From assembly GCF_008710035.1 (NCBI RefSeq), contig NZ_VYKI01000006.1:34715-98714 (forward strand): a stretch of DNA of 64,000 nt, read 5' to 3'. The notes beneath the pieces are model-generated. The model made no database searches and was not told the origin of the DNA. It saw only the letters and a list, made by a program, of their open reading frames with translations. Shown in pieces: positions 25,590 through 36,419 of the stretch. Made by a program: the position numbers and the translations under genes. Within the stretch, counting starts at the first letter, position 1. Each line of letters starts with the position of its first letter. The stretch comes from Stenotrophomonas cyclobalanopsidis. GTDB lineage: Bacteria > Pseudomonadota > Gammaproteobacteria > Xanthomonadales > Xanthomonadaceae.

Positions 25590-26462
25590 ATGAACGAGCC
25601 AATCCTGCTACCGCGCGATATCGCCCACGATGCCCAGGACTGGGCCGACCTGCAACGGGCGGTTGCCCTGCTGGAAGCGCCAACGATCACCGCGCGCATG
25701 GCCAATCTGGTCGGTACGCCGCTGGAGTTCGCGGTGAAGGCGCTGCCCAAGGCCATTTCCGGCCGCATCCACGGTGCGGTCGAGGCGGCACTGTCGAAGT
25801 CCGCGCAGGCGGCGCTGTGGAGCATGGGCAATACACCCGGCAAATCAGCCTCCACCCGCTGGCACAAGCTGGCGGCGGCGACCTCGGGCGCGGTGGGCGG
25901 TGCGTTCGGCTTCGCCGCGCTGTTCATCGAGCTGCCGGTGTCGACCACGATCATGATGCGCGCGGTGGCCGACGTGGCCCGCAGCGAGGGTTTCGACCTG
26001 GCCCACTTCAGCACCCGCCAGGCCTGCCTGGAGGTGTTCGCGCTGGGTGGCAACTCGCCGCGCGACGATGCCAGCGAAACCGGTTACTACCTGGCCCGCG
26101 GCTTCACCACCGACGTGATGCGCCACCTGTCGGCCGAGCTGGCCGGGCGCGTGGTGACCGGTCGCGACCTGACCTTGGGCGTGGCACCGAAGGAGGCAGG
26201 CAAGCTGCTGGCCAAGCTGGTGGAGAAGGTGGCCGCGCGCTTCGGCGTGGTGGTGACCGAGAAGTTCGCCGCGCAGGCGGTGCCAATCGTGGGCGCCGCG
26301 GCCGGCGCCACGCTCAATACGATGTTTACCGACTACTACCAGGACATGGCACGCGGCCACTTCATCGTGCGGCGGCTGGAGCTGAAGTACGGCGAGGACG
26401 TGGTGCGCACCTGCTATGACCGGGTGGCACATGGTGCGTTGAAGATCGAGCCGACGCTGTAA
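25590..26462 (+). CDS. EcsC family protein
   Basis: A 290-residue protein of the EcsC family, named after a Bacillus protein of unclear function encoded with an ABC transporter. The features are hydrophobic helices around SGAVGGAFGFAALFIELPVS and VGAAAGATLNTMFTDYY and a central conserved region. No enzymatic motif is visible. The ATG at 25590 starts MNEPILLPRDIAHDAQDWADLQ. SMAG palindromes follow immediately downstream. Confidence 0.8.
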   Translation: MNEPILLPRDIAHDAQDWADLQRAVALLEAPTITARMANLVGTPLEFAVKALPKAISGRIHGAVEAALSKSAQAALWSMGNTPGKSASTRWHKLAAATSGAVGGAFGFAALFIELPVSTTIMMRAVADVARSEGFDLAHFSTRQACLEVFALGGNSPRDDASETGYYLARGFTTDVMRHLSAELAGRVVTGRDLTLGVAPKEAGKLLAKLVEKVAARFGVVVTEKFAAQAVPIVGAAAGATLNTMFTDYYQDMARGHFIVRRLELKYGEDVVRTCYDRVAHGALKIEPTL

Positions 26463-26467
26463 CCGGG

Positions 26468-26555
26468 GTAGAGTCGACCGTTGGTCGACTGCATCTGGCT
26501 GGCCCATCATGAAATCCCGCGCTGCGCGCGATAGTCGACCAACGGTCGACTCTAC
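26468..26555. repeat. SMAG inverted pair (GTAGAGTCGACC type)
   Basis: GTAGAGTCGACCGTTGGTCGACT occupies 26468-26490 and its mirror copy ending CTAC occupies 26533-26555. Each is a stem-loop, and together they can form a larger hairpin. Short GTAG-tipped palindromes are the hallmark SMAG REP family of S. maltophilia. The element fills the gap between the EcsC gene and the Old Yellow Enzyme gene. Confidence 0.88.
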
Positions 26556-26671
26556 CCTTGGTGCTACCCCGACCCTTGCCCCCACGGCACAACTGTTTTG
26601 CCCATCCGCGCCTGTTGCGGGCCACGGCCGATCCCCATCCTTGCGATCAGTCCCCCGCAAGAGAATGCGCC

Positions 26672-27787
26672 ATGTTGTTCACCCCCCACACCCTGGGCCC
26701 GCTGTCGCTGCCCAACCGCATCGTGATGCCGCCGATGACCCGTTCGCGGGCGTCCGCCGGTAACGTCGCCACCGCGCAGATGGCGGAGTACTACGCGCAG
26801 CGCGCCGGTGCCGGCCTGATTGTCAGCGAAGGCACCCAGATCAGCCCGCAGGGGCAGGGCTATGCCTGGACCCCGGGCATCCACAGCGAGGAACAGGTGC
26901 AGGGCTGGCGGAAAGTGACCGCTGCGGTGCATGTTGCCGGCGGCCGCATCTACGCGCAGCTGTGGCACGTCGGCCGCGTTTCCCATGTGGCCCTTCAGTC
27001 CGATGGTGCGGCACCGGTCTCGTCTTCGGCGCTGCTGGCCGAGGGTGTGAAGGTGTTCGTCGACCCGACCGGCGCCGGCCCCGAGGCAGGCGTGGGCGAG
27101 ATGATCCAGCACTCGATGCCGCGTGCGCTGGCCGAGAGCGAGATTCCGGGCATCATCGCCGACTACGCGCAGGCCACCCGCAATGCGTTGGCTGCAGGCT
27201 TTGATGGCGTGGAGCTGCATGGCGCCAATGGCTACCTGATCAACCAGTTCATCGATTCGCAGGCCAACCAGCGCACCGACGGCTACGGTGGCGCACTGCA
27301 GAACCGCCTGCGCTTCCTGCGCGAGGTGGTGCAGGCGGTGGTGGCCGTGGCCGGGGGCGAGCGCGTCGGCGTGCGCCTGGCGCCGCTGACCACGCTGCAG
27401 GGCGCGGTGGACGACACGCCGCAGGCAACCTATCTGGCCGCGGCGCACCTGCTGGGCGAGCTGGGCGTGGGCTACCTGCACATCGCCGAGGCCGACTGGG
27501 AGGATGCGCCGCTGATGCCGGTGGCGTTCAAGCAGGCACTGCGCATGGTCTATCCGGGCACGCTGATCTACGCCGGCAAGTACACCGCCGAGCGCGCCGA
27601 GCAGGCACTGGCCGAGGGCTGGGCGGATCTGATCGGTTTCGGGCGGCCGTTCATTGCCAATCCCGACCTGCCGGAGCGGCTGCGGGTGGGCGCGGAATTG
27701 AATGCGCCGGATCGCGCGACGTATTTCGGTGGCGGTGCCGCCGGGCTCATCGATTACCCGGCGTTGGAAGAGGCCGCGGAGGCCTGA
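26672..27787 (+). CDS. Old Yellow Enzyme family alkene reductase
   Basis: An FMN-dependent NAD(P)H oxidoreductase (NemA/OYE type) that reduces activated C=C bonds or nitro compounds. The 371-residue TIM-barrel protein starts MLFTPHTLGPLSLPNRIVM. It has MTRSRA, the FMN/substrate site GFDGVELHGANGYLINQF with the following DSQANQRTDGYGG, and IGFGRPFIANPDLPERL near the end. All match the OYE family. Length is normal. Confidence 0.92.
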   Translation: MLFTPHTLGPLSLPNRIVMPPMTRSRASAGNVATAQMAEYYAQRAGAGLIVSEGTQISPQGQGYAWTPGIHSEEQVQGWRKVTAAVHVAGGRIYAQLWHVGRVSHVALQSDGAAPVSSSALLAEGVKVFVDPTGAGPEAGVGEMIQHSMPRALAESEIPGIIADYAQATRNALAAGFDGVELHGANGYLINQFIDSQANQRTDGYGGALQNRLRFLREVVQAVVAVAGGERVGVRLAPLTTLQGAVDDTPQATYLAAAHLLGELGVGYLHIAEADWEDAPLMPVAFKQALRMVYPGTLIYAGKYTAERAEQALAEGWADLIGFGRPFIANPDLPERLRVGAELNAPDRATYFGGGAAGLIDYPALEEAAEA

Positions 27788-27807
27788 CGCCGATCGGTGG
27801 TGGATGC

Positions 27808-27882
27808 CGGTCGCGCCGGGCCATGCCCGGTGAGCGCACCGCGCGGCACCAACGAACTCCGCCGGGCATGGCCCGGCGCTAC
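27808..27882. repeat. SMAG pair (GCGCCGGGCCATGCCCGGC type)
   Basis: A degenerate copy centred on CCGGGCCATGCCCGG (27816-27830) faces an intact copy ending GCTAC at 27861-27882. The pair lies between the convergent OYE and MscS genes, where it could serve as a bidirectional terminator. Confidence 0.8.
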
Positions 27883-27890
27883 CTCGATAA

Positions 27891-28787
27891 TCAGGGCTTG
27901 TCGCGCACCAGCGCCTCGCCCTCGACCACGCCGCCGTCCTTGCCATGCAGGTACAGGTGCATGTCCTGCTGCGGGTAGGGGATGTTGATGCCGGCCTTGT
28001 CGTAGCCCAGCTTGATCTGTTCCAGCAGGGTGACCTTGGTGCCGAACTGGTCGGCCGACTTCGTGAAGCAGCGGATGCCCAGCTTGATGGCGTGGTCGCC
28101 CAGCTCGTACACCACTACGTCCGGCTCGGGCGAGGGCAGGACGCGGCTGTCGGCCTTCATCAGCGCGATAGCGGTTTCACGTGCCAGCTGGATGTTGTCT
28201 TCGTAGCCGATGCCGATCACCAGTTCGACGCGGCGCGTCGGTTCGGCGGTGAGGTTGATGATCGGCGCGGCCGTGATCAGCGTGTTGGGGATGGTGGTGT
28301 GCTGGTTGTCGGCGCCGGTGATGACGGTCTGGAAGATGCGCACTTCGCGCACGGTGCCGGTCTGCCCGGCCACGGTCACTACATCGCCCACGCGGAACGG
28401 ACGCAGGGTCACCAGCATCACCCCGGAGGCGATGTTGGAGAGCGAGTCCTTCAGGGCAAGCCCGACGGCCAGGCCGGCGGTGCCGAGCACGGCCAGCAGC
28501 GGGGTGATCTGCACGCCTAGCGTGCCGATGGCCAGAACCACCACGATCACCAGCGAGGCAGCGTAGACCACGTTGCGCAGGAAGCTGCCCAGCATCGGGT
28601 CCATGCCCATGCGCGAGGTGGCGCGCGGCAGCGCATTTGACAGGCGTCGTGCCACCCACATGCCGACCAGCAGCACGACGATGGCCGCCAGCAACGGGAC
28701 GCCGTAGGTTTCCAGCAGGCGTTCCCAGTCGAGCGAATGGAACCAGGGCGTGGCGGCGGGAACGGAAGGGACGGCAGCGGCGATCAT
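27891..28787 (-). CDS. MscS-family mechanosensitive channel
   Basis: A small-conductance mechanosensitive channel of the inner membrane that relieves osmotic pressure. The 298-residue protein has three N-terminal membrane helices, the pore-lining region ITPLLAVLGTAGLAVGLALK, and the beta domain signature PFRVGDVVTVAGQTGTVREV. The ATG at 28787 has a clear AAAGGAG site; the longer frame does not. It reads away from ppsA and ends next to SMAG repeats. Confidence 0.92.
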   Translation of the reverse strand: MIAAAVPSVPAATPWFHSLDWERLLETYGVPLLAAIVVLLVGMWVARRLSNALPRATSRMGMDPMLGSFLRNVVYAASLVIVVVLAIGTLGVQITPLLAVLGTAGLAVGLALKDSLSNIASGVMLVTLRPFRVGDVVTVAGQTGTVREVRIFQTVITGADNQHTTIPNTLITAAPIINLTAEPTRRVELVIGIGYEDNIQLARETAIALMKADSRVLPSPEPDVVVYELGDHAIKLGIRCFTKSADQFGTKVTLLEQIKLGYDKAGINIPYPQQDMHLYLHGKDGGVVEGEALVRDKP

Positions 28788-28936
28788 GCGGGCTCCTTTG
28801 CAGCAATGGTCATGGCGTATGCGGACGCCAGAAACAGGCACGCCCCGCAGAGGCGGGGCGTGCATGCAACTGCAGTATGGGCGGACGCCAATGAAAGCGA
28901 CGTCAGCCCATCAAGGCATCAGCGGCTGCTTTCCAA

Positions 28937-31315
<2,379 letters not shown>

Positions 31316-31458
31316 GCGCGATGCTCCGTTTGGCCATCGCCCGAGGCGGGCTGAATGGCCGCGTCCGTAGGAAGAAGCCGATATGATGCAGGTCGCAGTA
31401 CCGTCGGCACAAGCTTGTGCTGCAACCATTTTCAGCTTCAGAGGGGTGAAAACCGCGT

Positions 31459-32280
31459 ATGTCGACCATCCGTCCGGTGTTCTACGTTTCCGATGGAACC
31501 GGTATCACCGCTGAAACCATTGGGCATAGCCTGCTTACCCAGTTCACCGGGTTCAGCTTCATCACCGATCGGATGTCGTTCATCGACGACCCCGAAAAAG
31601 CCAGGGAGGCGTGCGTACGGATCCAGGCGGCGGGGGAGCGGTACCAGGTCCGGCCCATCGTGGTGAACTCCTGCGTGGACCAGAGCCTGAGTCTGATCCT
31701 GGCCGAAAGCGGGGCTTTGATGCTGGACGTGTTCGCTCCGTTCATCGAGCCGCTGGAGCGCGAGCTGTCCAGCCCGCGCCTGGCCCGGGTTGGCCAGGCG
31801 CACGGCATGGTGGACTTCGAGACCTACCACCGCCGCATCAACGCGATGAACTTCGCCTTGACCCACGACGACGGCATCGCGGTGAACTACGACGATGCGG
31901 ACGTGATCCTGGTCGCGGTGTCGCGCGCCGGCAAGACGCCCACCTGCATCTACCTGGCCCTGCACTACGGGGTGCGCGCGGCCAACTACCCGCTGACCGA
32001 CGAGGATCTGGAGAGCGACCGCCTGCCACCGCGGCTGAGGAACTATCGTCGAAAGCTGTTCGGCCTGACCATCGATCCGGACCGCCTGCAGCAGATCCGC
32101 CAGGAGCGCCGCCCGAACTCGCGCTACGCCAATCTGGATACCTGCAAGCGCGAGGTGGCCGCGGCCGAGGTGATGTTCCAGATGGAGCGGATCCCGACGC
32201 TGAGCACCACCCATACCTCGATCGAGGAGATTTCCAGCAAGGTGCTGGGCACGCTGGGGCTTCAGCGCGAGATGTATTGA
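31459..32280 (+). CDS. ppsR: PEP synthase regulatory protein (bifunctional kinase/phosphorylase)
   Basis: A DUF299 regulator that inactivates PpsA by ADP-dependent phosphorylation and reactivates it by phosphate-dependent dephosphorylation. The 273-residue protein starts [21 protein letters not shown] and carries the P-loop-like [10 protein letters not shown] motif (here [16 protein letters not shown]) near residue 155. It is divergently transcribed from ppsA across about 140 bases, the normal arrangement in Xanthomonadaceae. Confidence 0.93.
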   Translation: MSTIRPVFYVSDGTGITAETIGHSLLTQFTGFSFITDRMSFIDDPEKAREACVRIQAAGERYQVRPIVVNSCVDQSLSLILAESGALMLDVFAPFIEPLERELSSPRLARVGQAHGMVDFETYHRRINAMNFALTHDDGIAVNYDDADVILVAVSRAGKTPTCIYLALHYGVRAANYPLTDEDLESDRLPPRLRNYRRKLFGLTIDPDRLQQIRQERRPNSRYANLDTCKREVAAAEVMFQMERIPTLSTTHTSIEEISSKVLGTLGLQREMY

Positions 32281-32290
32281 CTGCCCCCCT

Positions 32291-32364
32291 GTAGAGCCGA
32301 GCCCACGCTCGGCTGATCTTCGGCCAGACTCCGGCGGCCCAGCCGAGCGTGGGCTCGGCTCTAC
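32291..32364. repeat. SMAG inverted pair (GTAGAGCCGAGC type)
   Basis: GTAGAGCCGAGCCCACGCTCGGCT (32291-32314) and its reverse complement-like partner ending GGCTCTAC (32341-32364) form an inverted pair behind ppsR. The long paired structure could end transcription in the absence of a T-run. Confidence 0.87.
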
Positions 32365-32466
32365 AGGCATGAGCGCTGTCGGCGGGTTGGCGGCGGTTGA
32401 ACGCCCCCCCCTTTGGCCGGGCCCATGCAGCCCCCACGTTGTATGGCCAACGTGTAGGATCGACCC

Positions 32467-32979
32467 ATGGCCCACGCCTCGCCCCGCACCGAACGCATTC
32501 CCCGCCTGAGCCGGCTCAGCTGGCTGATGGGCCTGTATGCCGAGAATTACCGGCATCTGGTGCGCCTGTTCGCCCCGGCCGAACTGCCTGCCGGCAGCTA
32601 CGTCTCCTCGGTCGGCGACGGCCTGGATGTGCGCCTGGACGTCATCGAGTGCCACCGCTACACGGTGGAGCTGCGCCTGACCTATGACCTGGCCGACCCG
32701 GTGACCGGCGAGCCGGACCCCTCGGCCTATGTGCGCCTGTACCGTGACGCCCGCCAGGCCGAGACGACCCACTGCTATGTGGGCCGCCGCTGGCAGGACA
32801 CCATGGGCCTGTACCCGCCGCCGGCCGAGCTGATCAGCCACCGCATGCGGATGAACACCTTCCTCGGCAAGTGGCTGGAATACCTGGCCGAACGCGGCCA
32901 CGGCGTGGCCACCCTGCGCCGCGACCCGGAGGGCAGCGTCGCGCTGCCGGCCGAGCGTGGCCTGTCGCTGGTGCGCTGA
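32467..32979 (+). CDS. DUF1249 (YqiB-like) protein
   Basis: A 170-residue cytoplasmic protein of the DUF1249 family (E. coli YqiB). Recognisable parts are WLMGLYAENYRHLVRLF, HRYTVELRLTYDL, the conserved VRLYRDARQAE and MGLYPPPAELISHRMRMN. The biochemical function is unknown. It is 42 bases upstream of a NUDIX gene; in other bacteria YqiB also sits near a NUDIX gene (nudF), which supports the assignment. Confidence 0.85.
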   Translation: MAHASPRTERIPRLSRLSWLMGLYAENYRHLVRLFAPAELPAGSYVSSVGDGLDVRLDVIECHRYTVELRLTYDLADPVTGEPDPSAYVRLYRDARQAETTHCYVGRRWQDTMGLYPPPAELISHRMRMNTFLGKWLEYLAERGHGVATLRRDPEGSVALPAERGLSLVR

Positions 32980-33021
32980 TCGGCCATAATCGGGGGCTGA
33001 CCTGCAGCTGGATGCACGCCC

Positions 33022-33510
33022 ATGCCGTATACCCCGATCGTCGCCACCCTGGGCTATGTGCTCTCCCCCGATCGTCGCCAGGTGCTGATGATCCACCGCA
33101 ACACCCGCCCCGGTGACCACCACCTGGGCAAGTACAACGGCTTGGGCGGCAAGGTTGAACCGACCGAGGACGTGGCCTCGGGCATGCGCCGCGAGATCGC
33201 CGAGGAAGCGGGCATCGACTGCACGGCCATGCGCCTGCGCGGCACCATCAGCTGGCCGGGCTTCGGCAAGGATGGTGAGGACTGGTTCGGCTTCGTGTTC
33301 GTCATCGACAGTTTCGAAGGCAGCCCGCATGGCGGCAACCACGAGGGCACCCTGGAATGGGTGGACGTGGACAAGCTGGACACGCTGCCGATGTGGGAGG
33401 GCGACCGCAACTTCCTGCCGCTGGTGTTCGATGCCGACCCGCGGCCGTTCCACGGGGTGATGCCGTACCGGGACGGGCGCATGCAGAGCTGGGCGTTCAG
33501 CCGGTTCTGA
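33022..33510 (+). CDS. NUDIX hydrolase (MutT/MTH1-like)
   Basis: A 162-residue nucleotide diphosphate hydrolase. The Nudix box is complete: GGKVEPTEDVASGMRREIAE followed by EAGI. Upstream IATLGYVL-type strands and NTRPGDHHLGKYNGLGGK resemble 8-oxo-dGTP diphosphatases of the MTH1/YtkD type. The substrate cannot be proven from sequence. It lies just downstream of the DUF1249 gene and is followed by a SMAG cluster. Confidence 0.88.
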   Translation: MPYTPIVATLGYVLSPDRRQVLMIHRNTRPGDHHLGKYNGLGGKVEPTEDVASGMRREIAEEAGIDCTAMRLRGTISWPGFGKDGEDWFGFVFVIDSFEGSPHGGNHEGTLEWVDVDKLDTLPMWEGDRNFLPLVFDADPRPFHGVMPYRDGRMQSWAFSRF

Positions 33511-33533
33511 GGCCACTGTGGCGCCGCTGTGCT

Positions 33534-33689
33534 CGCCGGGCATGGCCCGGCGCTACCGATACAGCTGTCTCCGGGTAGCGCCGGGCCATGCCCGGCGGAT
33601 TGTCGGCCCGCGCCCAATAGGTAGCGCCGGGCCATGTCCGGTGGATTGTCGGCCCGCTTCCTCCAGGTAGCGCCGGGCCGTGCCCGGCG
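33534..33689. repeat. Cluster of four SMAG palindromes in near-tandem
   Basis: Elements lie at 33534-33556 (reverse), 33575-33597, 33621-33643 and 33667-33689 (forward), all of the GTAGCGCCGGGCCATGCCCGG type. The last three repeat at an exact 46-base period together with the spacer GGATTGTCGGCCCGC, so whole units were duplicated. The third and fourth have changes in the palindrome (TGTCC, CGTGCC). Confidence 0.88.
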
Positions 33690-33712
33690 GATTGTCGGCC
33701 CGCCAGGGTCGC

Positions 33713-34357
33713 TCAGCGCCGGTGCGCCAGCAGCAGGTGGAAATGCTTGTCGCGTGACTGCCCGTCGTTGCCGGTGGCCGTCTCCCGGTGACTGCGCCAG
33801 GCCGAGACGTTGAAGCCGGACACCCGCAGCGCCAGCTCCACCGCATCGAGTTCATGCAGCTGGAAATCGGCCGCGAACGGCAGGCTGCGCATGAAGCCTG
33901 CATCGCCGAAGGCCAGGCACAGGCGGCCGCCGCGGCAGAGCACGCGCGCCAGTTCGTCCAGCACCGGTGCCAGGTTAGGCCAGAAATACAGCGTGTTGAC
34001 CGCCAGTGCGGCGTCCACCGAGGCATCGGCCACCGGCAGCGCGTGGGCATCGCCGTGGCGCAGGGCGGCACGATCGGCCAGGCCGGCGCCGGCCAGATGC
34101 TGGTTGCCGGCGTCGACCATCGCCGTGGACAGCTCGATGCCCAGGTAGCGGCTGCCATCCGCCTGCAGCAGCAGAGGCGCGAACGCCGCATTGCCCGGCC
34201 CGATCTCCAGCACCTGTTCGCCCGGCGCCACTGCCAGCAGGGTGATGGCGGCGCGGTTGAGCTCGCCGTTGCTGCGGTTCATCGATTCGCCTACGGCCAG
34301 TGCGGCCTCGCCGTGGGGGTGCCGCAACTGCGCGGCCAGGGTGCGTGCGTCCAGCAT
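33713..34357 (-). CDS. Class I SAM-dependent methyltransferase
   Basis: A 214-residue methyltransferase of unknown substrate. Motif I is VLEIGPGNAAFAPLLL, followed by YLGIELSTAMVDAG, a motif DAHALPVADASVDAALAVNTLYFW typical of UbiE/type-11 enzymes, and a C-terminal substrate half. The start is at ATG 34357 (MLDARTLAAQL). It is divergent from pssA, and the gap between them holds a DnaA-box cluster. Confidence 0.85.
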   Translation of the reverse strand: MLDARTLAAQLRHPHGEAALAVGESMNRSNGELNRAAITLLAVAPGEQVLEIGPGNAAFAPLLLQADGSRYLGIELSTAMVDAGNQHLAGAGLADRAALRHGDAHALPVADASVDAALAVNTLYFWPNLAPVLDELARVLCRGGRLCLAFGDAGFMRSLPFAADFQLHELDAVELALRVSGFNVSAWRSHRETATGNDGQSRDKHFHLLLAHRR

Positions 34358-34501
34358 CGACAACGTCCATGAAGAAGGAATCGGACGTGGCGTCGGCGGG
34401 TCCGCCGGTGACCATAGCGCCAGGTCGGTGGATTGGGAAGTAGGAAAACCCCGCGTCAAGGTGATCAGTAAATGGCCAGCGTCGCAGTCTCTGAGACCAG
34501 G

Positions 34502-34547
34502 TTGTCCACAGGGGGTGTGGATTACGCGTGGGCAACTTTGTGGATAA
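34502..34547. promoter_or_regulatory. Cluster of three DnaA-box-like sites before pssA
   Basis: TTGTCCACA (34502-34510), TGTGGATTA (34516-34524) and TGTGGATAA (34539-34547) match the DnaA box TTATCCACA with one, one and zero mismatches, the last two being on the - strand. They lie within 46 bases of the 351-base gap between the methyltransferase and pssA. DnaA could bind here as a regulator or be titrated. No dnaA or dnaN gene is nearby, so it is not an obvious oriC. Confidence 0.6.
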
Positions 34548-34708
34548 GCCGCGACAGGCTCCACCCCCCTAGGCTGTCAAGATGGGTGGCGAAAAATTCA
34601 CCGCCGATGATGAGGGGTGACGGACGGGTGAAGGCCGGCCGATGCCAACGCTGTCACCGGCAGCGGCGCTCGCGGTACCCTGTCTGCCTTGATGCCCCGT
34701 GAGACCCC

Positions 34709-35323
34709 ATGAAACGTCATTTCTCGATGCTGCGTGAGTTCCAACTGGCGGACTGGTTCACCCTGGCCAACGCCTTCTGCGGCACCGGGGCCGTGTTTGC
34801 CGCCATGCGCTTCCTGCAGGACGGCGAGCGCGGCTACCTGATGTTCGGCATGGCGCTGATCCCGCTGGCCTTCATCTTCGACGCCCTCGACGGCCGCATC
34901 GCGCGCTGGCGCAAGTCCAGTTCCACCCTGGGTCGCGAGCTCGATTCGCTGTCGGATGTGATCTCCTTCGGCGTGGCGCCGGCGGCGCTGGCCTACGCCT
35001 GCGGCATGCAGGGCGGCTGGGACTGGCTGGTGCTGAGCTACTTTGTCTGCTGCGGCGTCAGCCGCCTGGCCCGCTACAACGTCACCGCCGAGGCGATGTC
35101 CGGCGACGAGGGCAAGGTCAAGTACTTCGAGGGCACGCCCATTCCGACCAGCCTGGCGCTGGTGATCGTGCTGGCCGTTGCCGCCGGCACCGATGCCATC
35201 GGGCATGACCTCTGGTTCGGCCAGTGGCAGCTCGGCCCGTGGCAGCTGCACCCGATGGTGCTGCTGTTCGCCCTGTCCGGCTCGCTGATGATCAGCAAGA
35301 CCCTGCACATTCCCAAGCCATGA
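34709..35323 (+). CDS. pssA: CDP-diacylglycerol-serine O-phosphatidyltransferase
   Basis: Makes phosphatidylserine from CDP-diacylglycerol and serine in the inner membrane. The 204-residue protein has the CDP-alcohol phosphotransferase motif DGRIARWRKSSSTLGRELD followed by SLSD, with its Asp residues intact. It has several membrane helices and is the short, multi-spanning subclass II type. The gene is followed 22 bases later by phaE. Confidence 0.9.
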   Translation: MKRHFSMLREFQLADWFTLANAFCGTGAVFAAMRFLQDGERGYLMFGMALIPLAFIFDALDGRIARWRKSSSTLGRELDSLSDVISFGVAPAALAYACGMQGGWDWLVLSYFVCCGVSRLARYNVTAEAMSGDEGKVKYFEGTPIPTSLALVIVLAVAAGTDAIGHDLWFGQWQLGPWQLHPMVLLFALSGSLMISKTLHIPKP

Positions 35324-35345
35324 CCCAGCCCAGCGGAGGCCCGCG

Positions 35346-36413
35346 ATGACCAGCTCGGCCCATGACGCCGGCAGCAGCGATTTCGAGAACCTGTCGCGCC
35401 AGTACTTCGGCGCCTGGGGCGATGCCCTGCGCCATGCCGCTACGCCGGGGGCACCGGCCGGCGACGACCCGGGCAGCTGGCAGCGCCTGTTCGACTGGTG
35501 GGGCCAGCTGCTGCCCGAACAGGGGCAGGGCGCGCCGGAAGACGCGCTGCGCCGCTTCCGCGAGCAGGCCGGCAGCTGGTACGGTACGATGCAGGAAGTG
35601 GCCGCGCGCTTCGCCGGCCGCGATGCCAGCAGCGCCGACGTGGCCCAGGCCTGGCGCGAAGCCGTGCAGGGGCAGGGCGACGGCATGCTGCAGTGGATGC
35701 TGCAGGGCGCACGTGGCAGCACCCAGGCCGGTGCCGCGCTGCCCGAGTTCGCCGCATGGCTGCAGCAGTGGCAGGTGCAGGCCGGCCCCTGGCTGCAGAG
35801 CCCGGCCTTCGGCCCCGGCCGTGAGCACCAGGCGCGCTGGCAGACCCTGCTGCGCGCCCAGGAGGAATACCAGCAGCATTCGCGCGCCTACGTGGACCAG
35901 ATCAAGCAGGCGCTGGAAGAGGCCTTCGATCTGTTCGAAAAGCGCCTGGCCGAGCACGAGCAGCCGGGCAGCCAGCTGACCAGTGCACGGGCGATGTTCG
36001 ACCTGTGGATCGAGGTGGCCGAAGAGGCCTACGCCAAGGTCGCCCTGTCCGAGGCGTTCCAGCAGGTGTACGCCTCGCTGGGCAACGCACAGATGCGCCT
36101 GCGTGCCGGCCTGCAGCGCGAGGTCGAGCAGGTGAGCGAGCGCATCGGCCTGCCCACGCGCAGCGAGATGGATGCCGCCCACCGCCGCATCGCCGAGCTG
36201 GAGCGCGGCCTGCGCCGCCTGCAGGCGCAGGTGGCCGTGCTGGCCGGGACCGCCGCGGTCGACCCGGTGGCACAGCCCGCGCCGGCCAGGGTGAAGCCGG
36301 CTGCACGCAAGCCGGCGAAGAAATCCGCTGCGCCCAAGCCGCCTGCCAGGAAGGCGGCAACAAAGAAGACGCCGGCGAAGCCCGCCGCACGCCGCACCAC
36401 TGCGCGGAAGTAA
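35346..36413 (+). CDS. phaE: Class III PHA synthase subunit PhaE with basic Lys/Ala/Pro tail
   Basis: Non-catalytic subunit of the class III polyhydroxyalkanoate synthase. The 355-residue protein has the PhaE region with DLWIEVAEEAYAKVALSEAFQ (about residues 218-240) and the long helix LQREVEQVSERIGLPTRSEM that follows. From about residue 305 the tail consists of Lys, Ala, Pro and Arg in AARKPAKKS-like repeats, which resembles DNA-binding histone H1-like tails of PhaF-type phasins. The next gene, phaC, starts six bases after the stop. Confidence 0.9.
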   Translation: MTSSAHDAGSSDFENLSRQYFGAWGDALRHAATPGAPAGDDPGSWQRLFDWWGQLLPEQGQGAPEDALRRFREQAGSWYGTMQEVAARFAGRDASSADVAQAWREAVQGQGDGMLQWMLQGARGSTQAGAALPEFAAWLQQWQVQAGPWLQSPAFGPGREHQARWQTLLRAQEEYQQHSRAYVDQIKQALEEAFDLFEKRLAEHEQPGSQLTSARAMFDLWIEVAEEAYAKVALSEAFQQVYASLGNAQMRLRAGLQREVEQVSERIGLPTRSEMDAAHRRIAELERGLRRLQAQVAVLAGTAAVDPVAQPAPARVKPAARKPAKKSAAPKPPARKAATKKTPAKPAARRTTARK

Positions 36414-36419
36414 CGACCG

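Noticed and set aside
31438..33543. A 701-codon open frame on the - strand opposite ppsR, the DUF1249 gene and the NUDIX gene
   Set aside because: It spans three well-supported genes on the other strand, crosses SMAG repeats and has no domain.
33534..33705. CRISPR array
   Set aside because: The repeats are palindromic SMAGs with conserved spacers, not unique spacers, and no cas genes are present.
34502..34547. Replication origin
   Set aside because: There are DnaA boxes but no AT-rich unwinding element and no dnaA, dnaN, gyrB or rpmH nearby.
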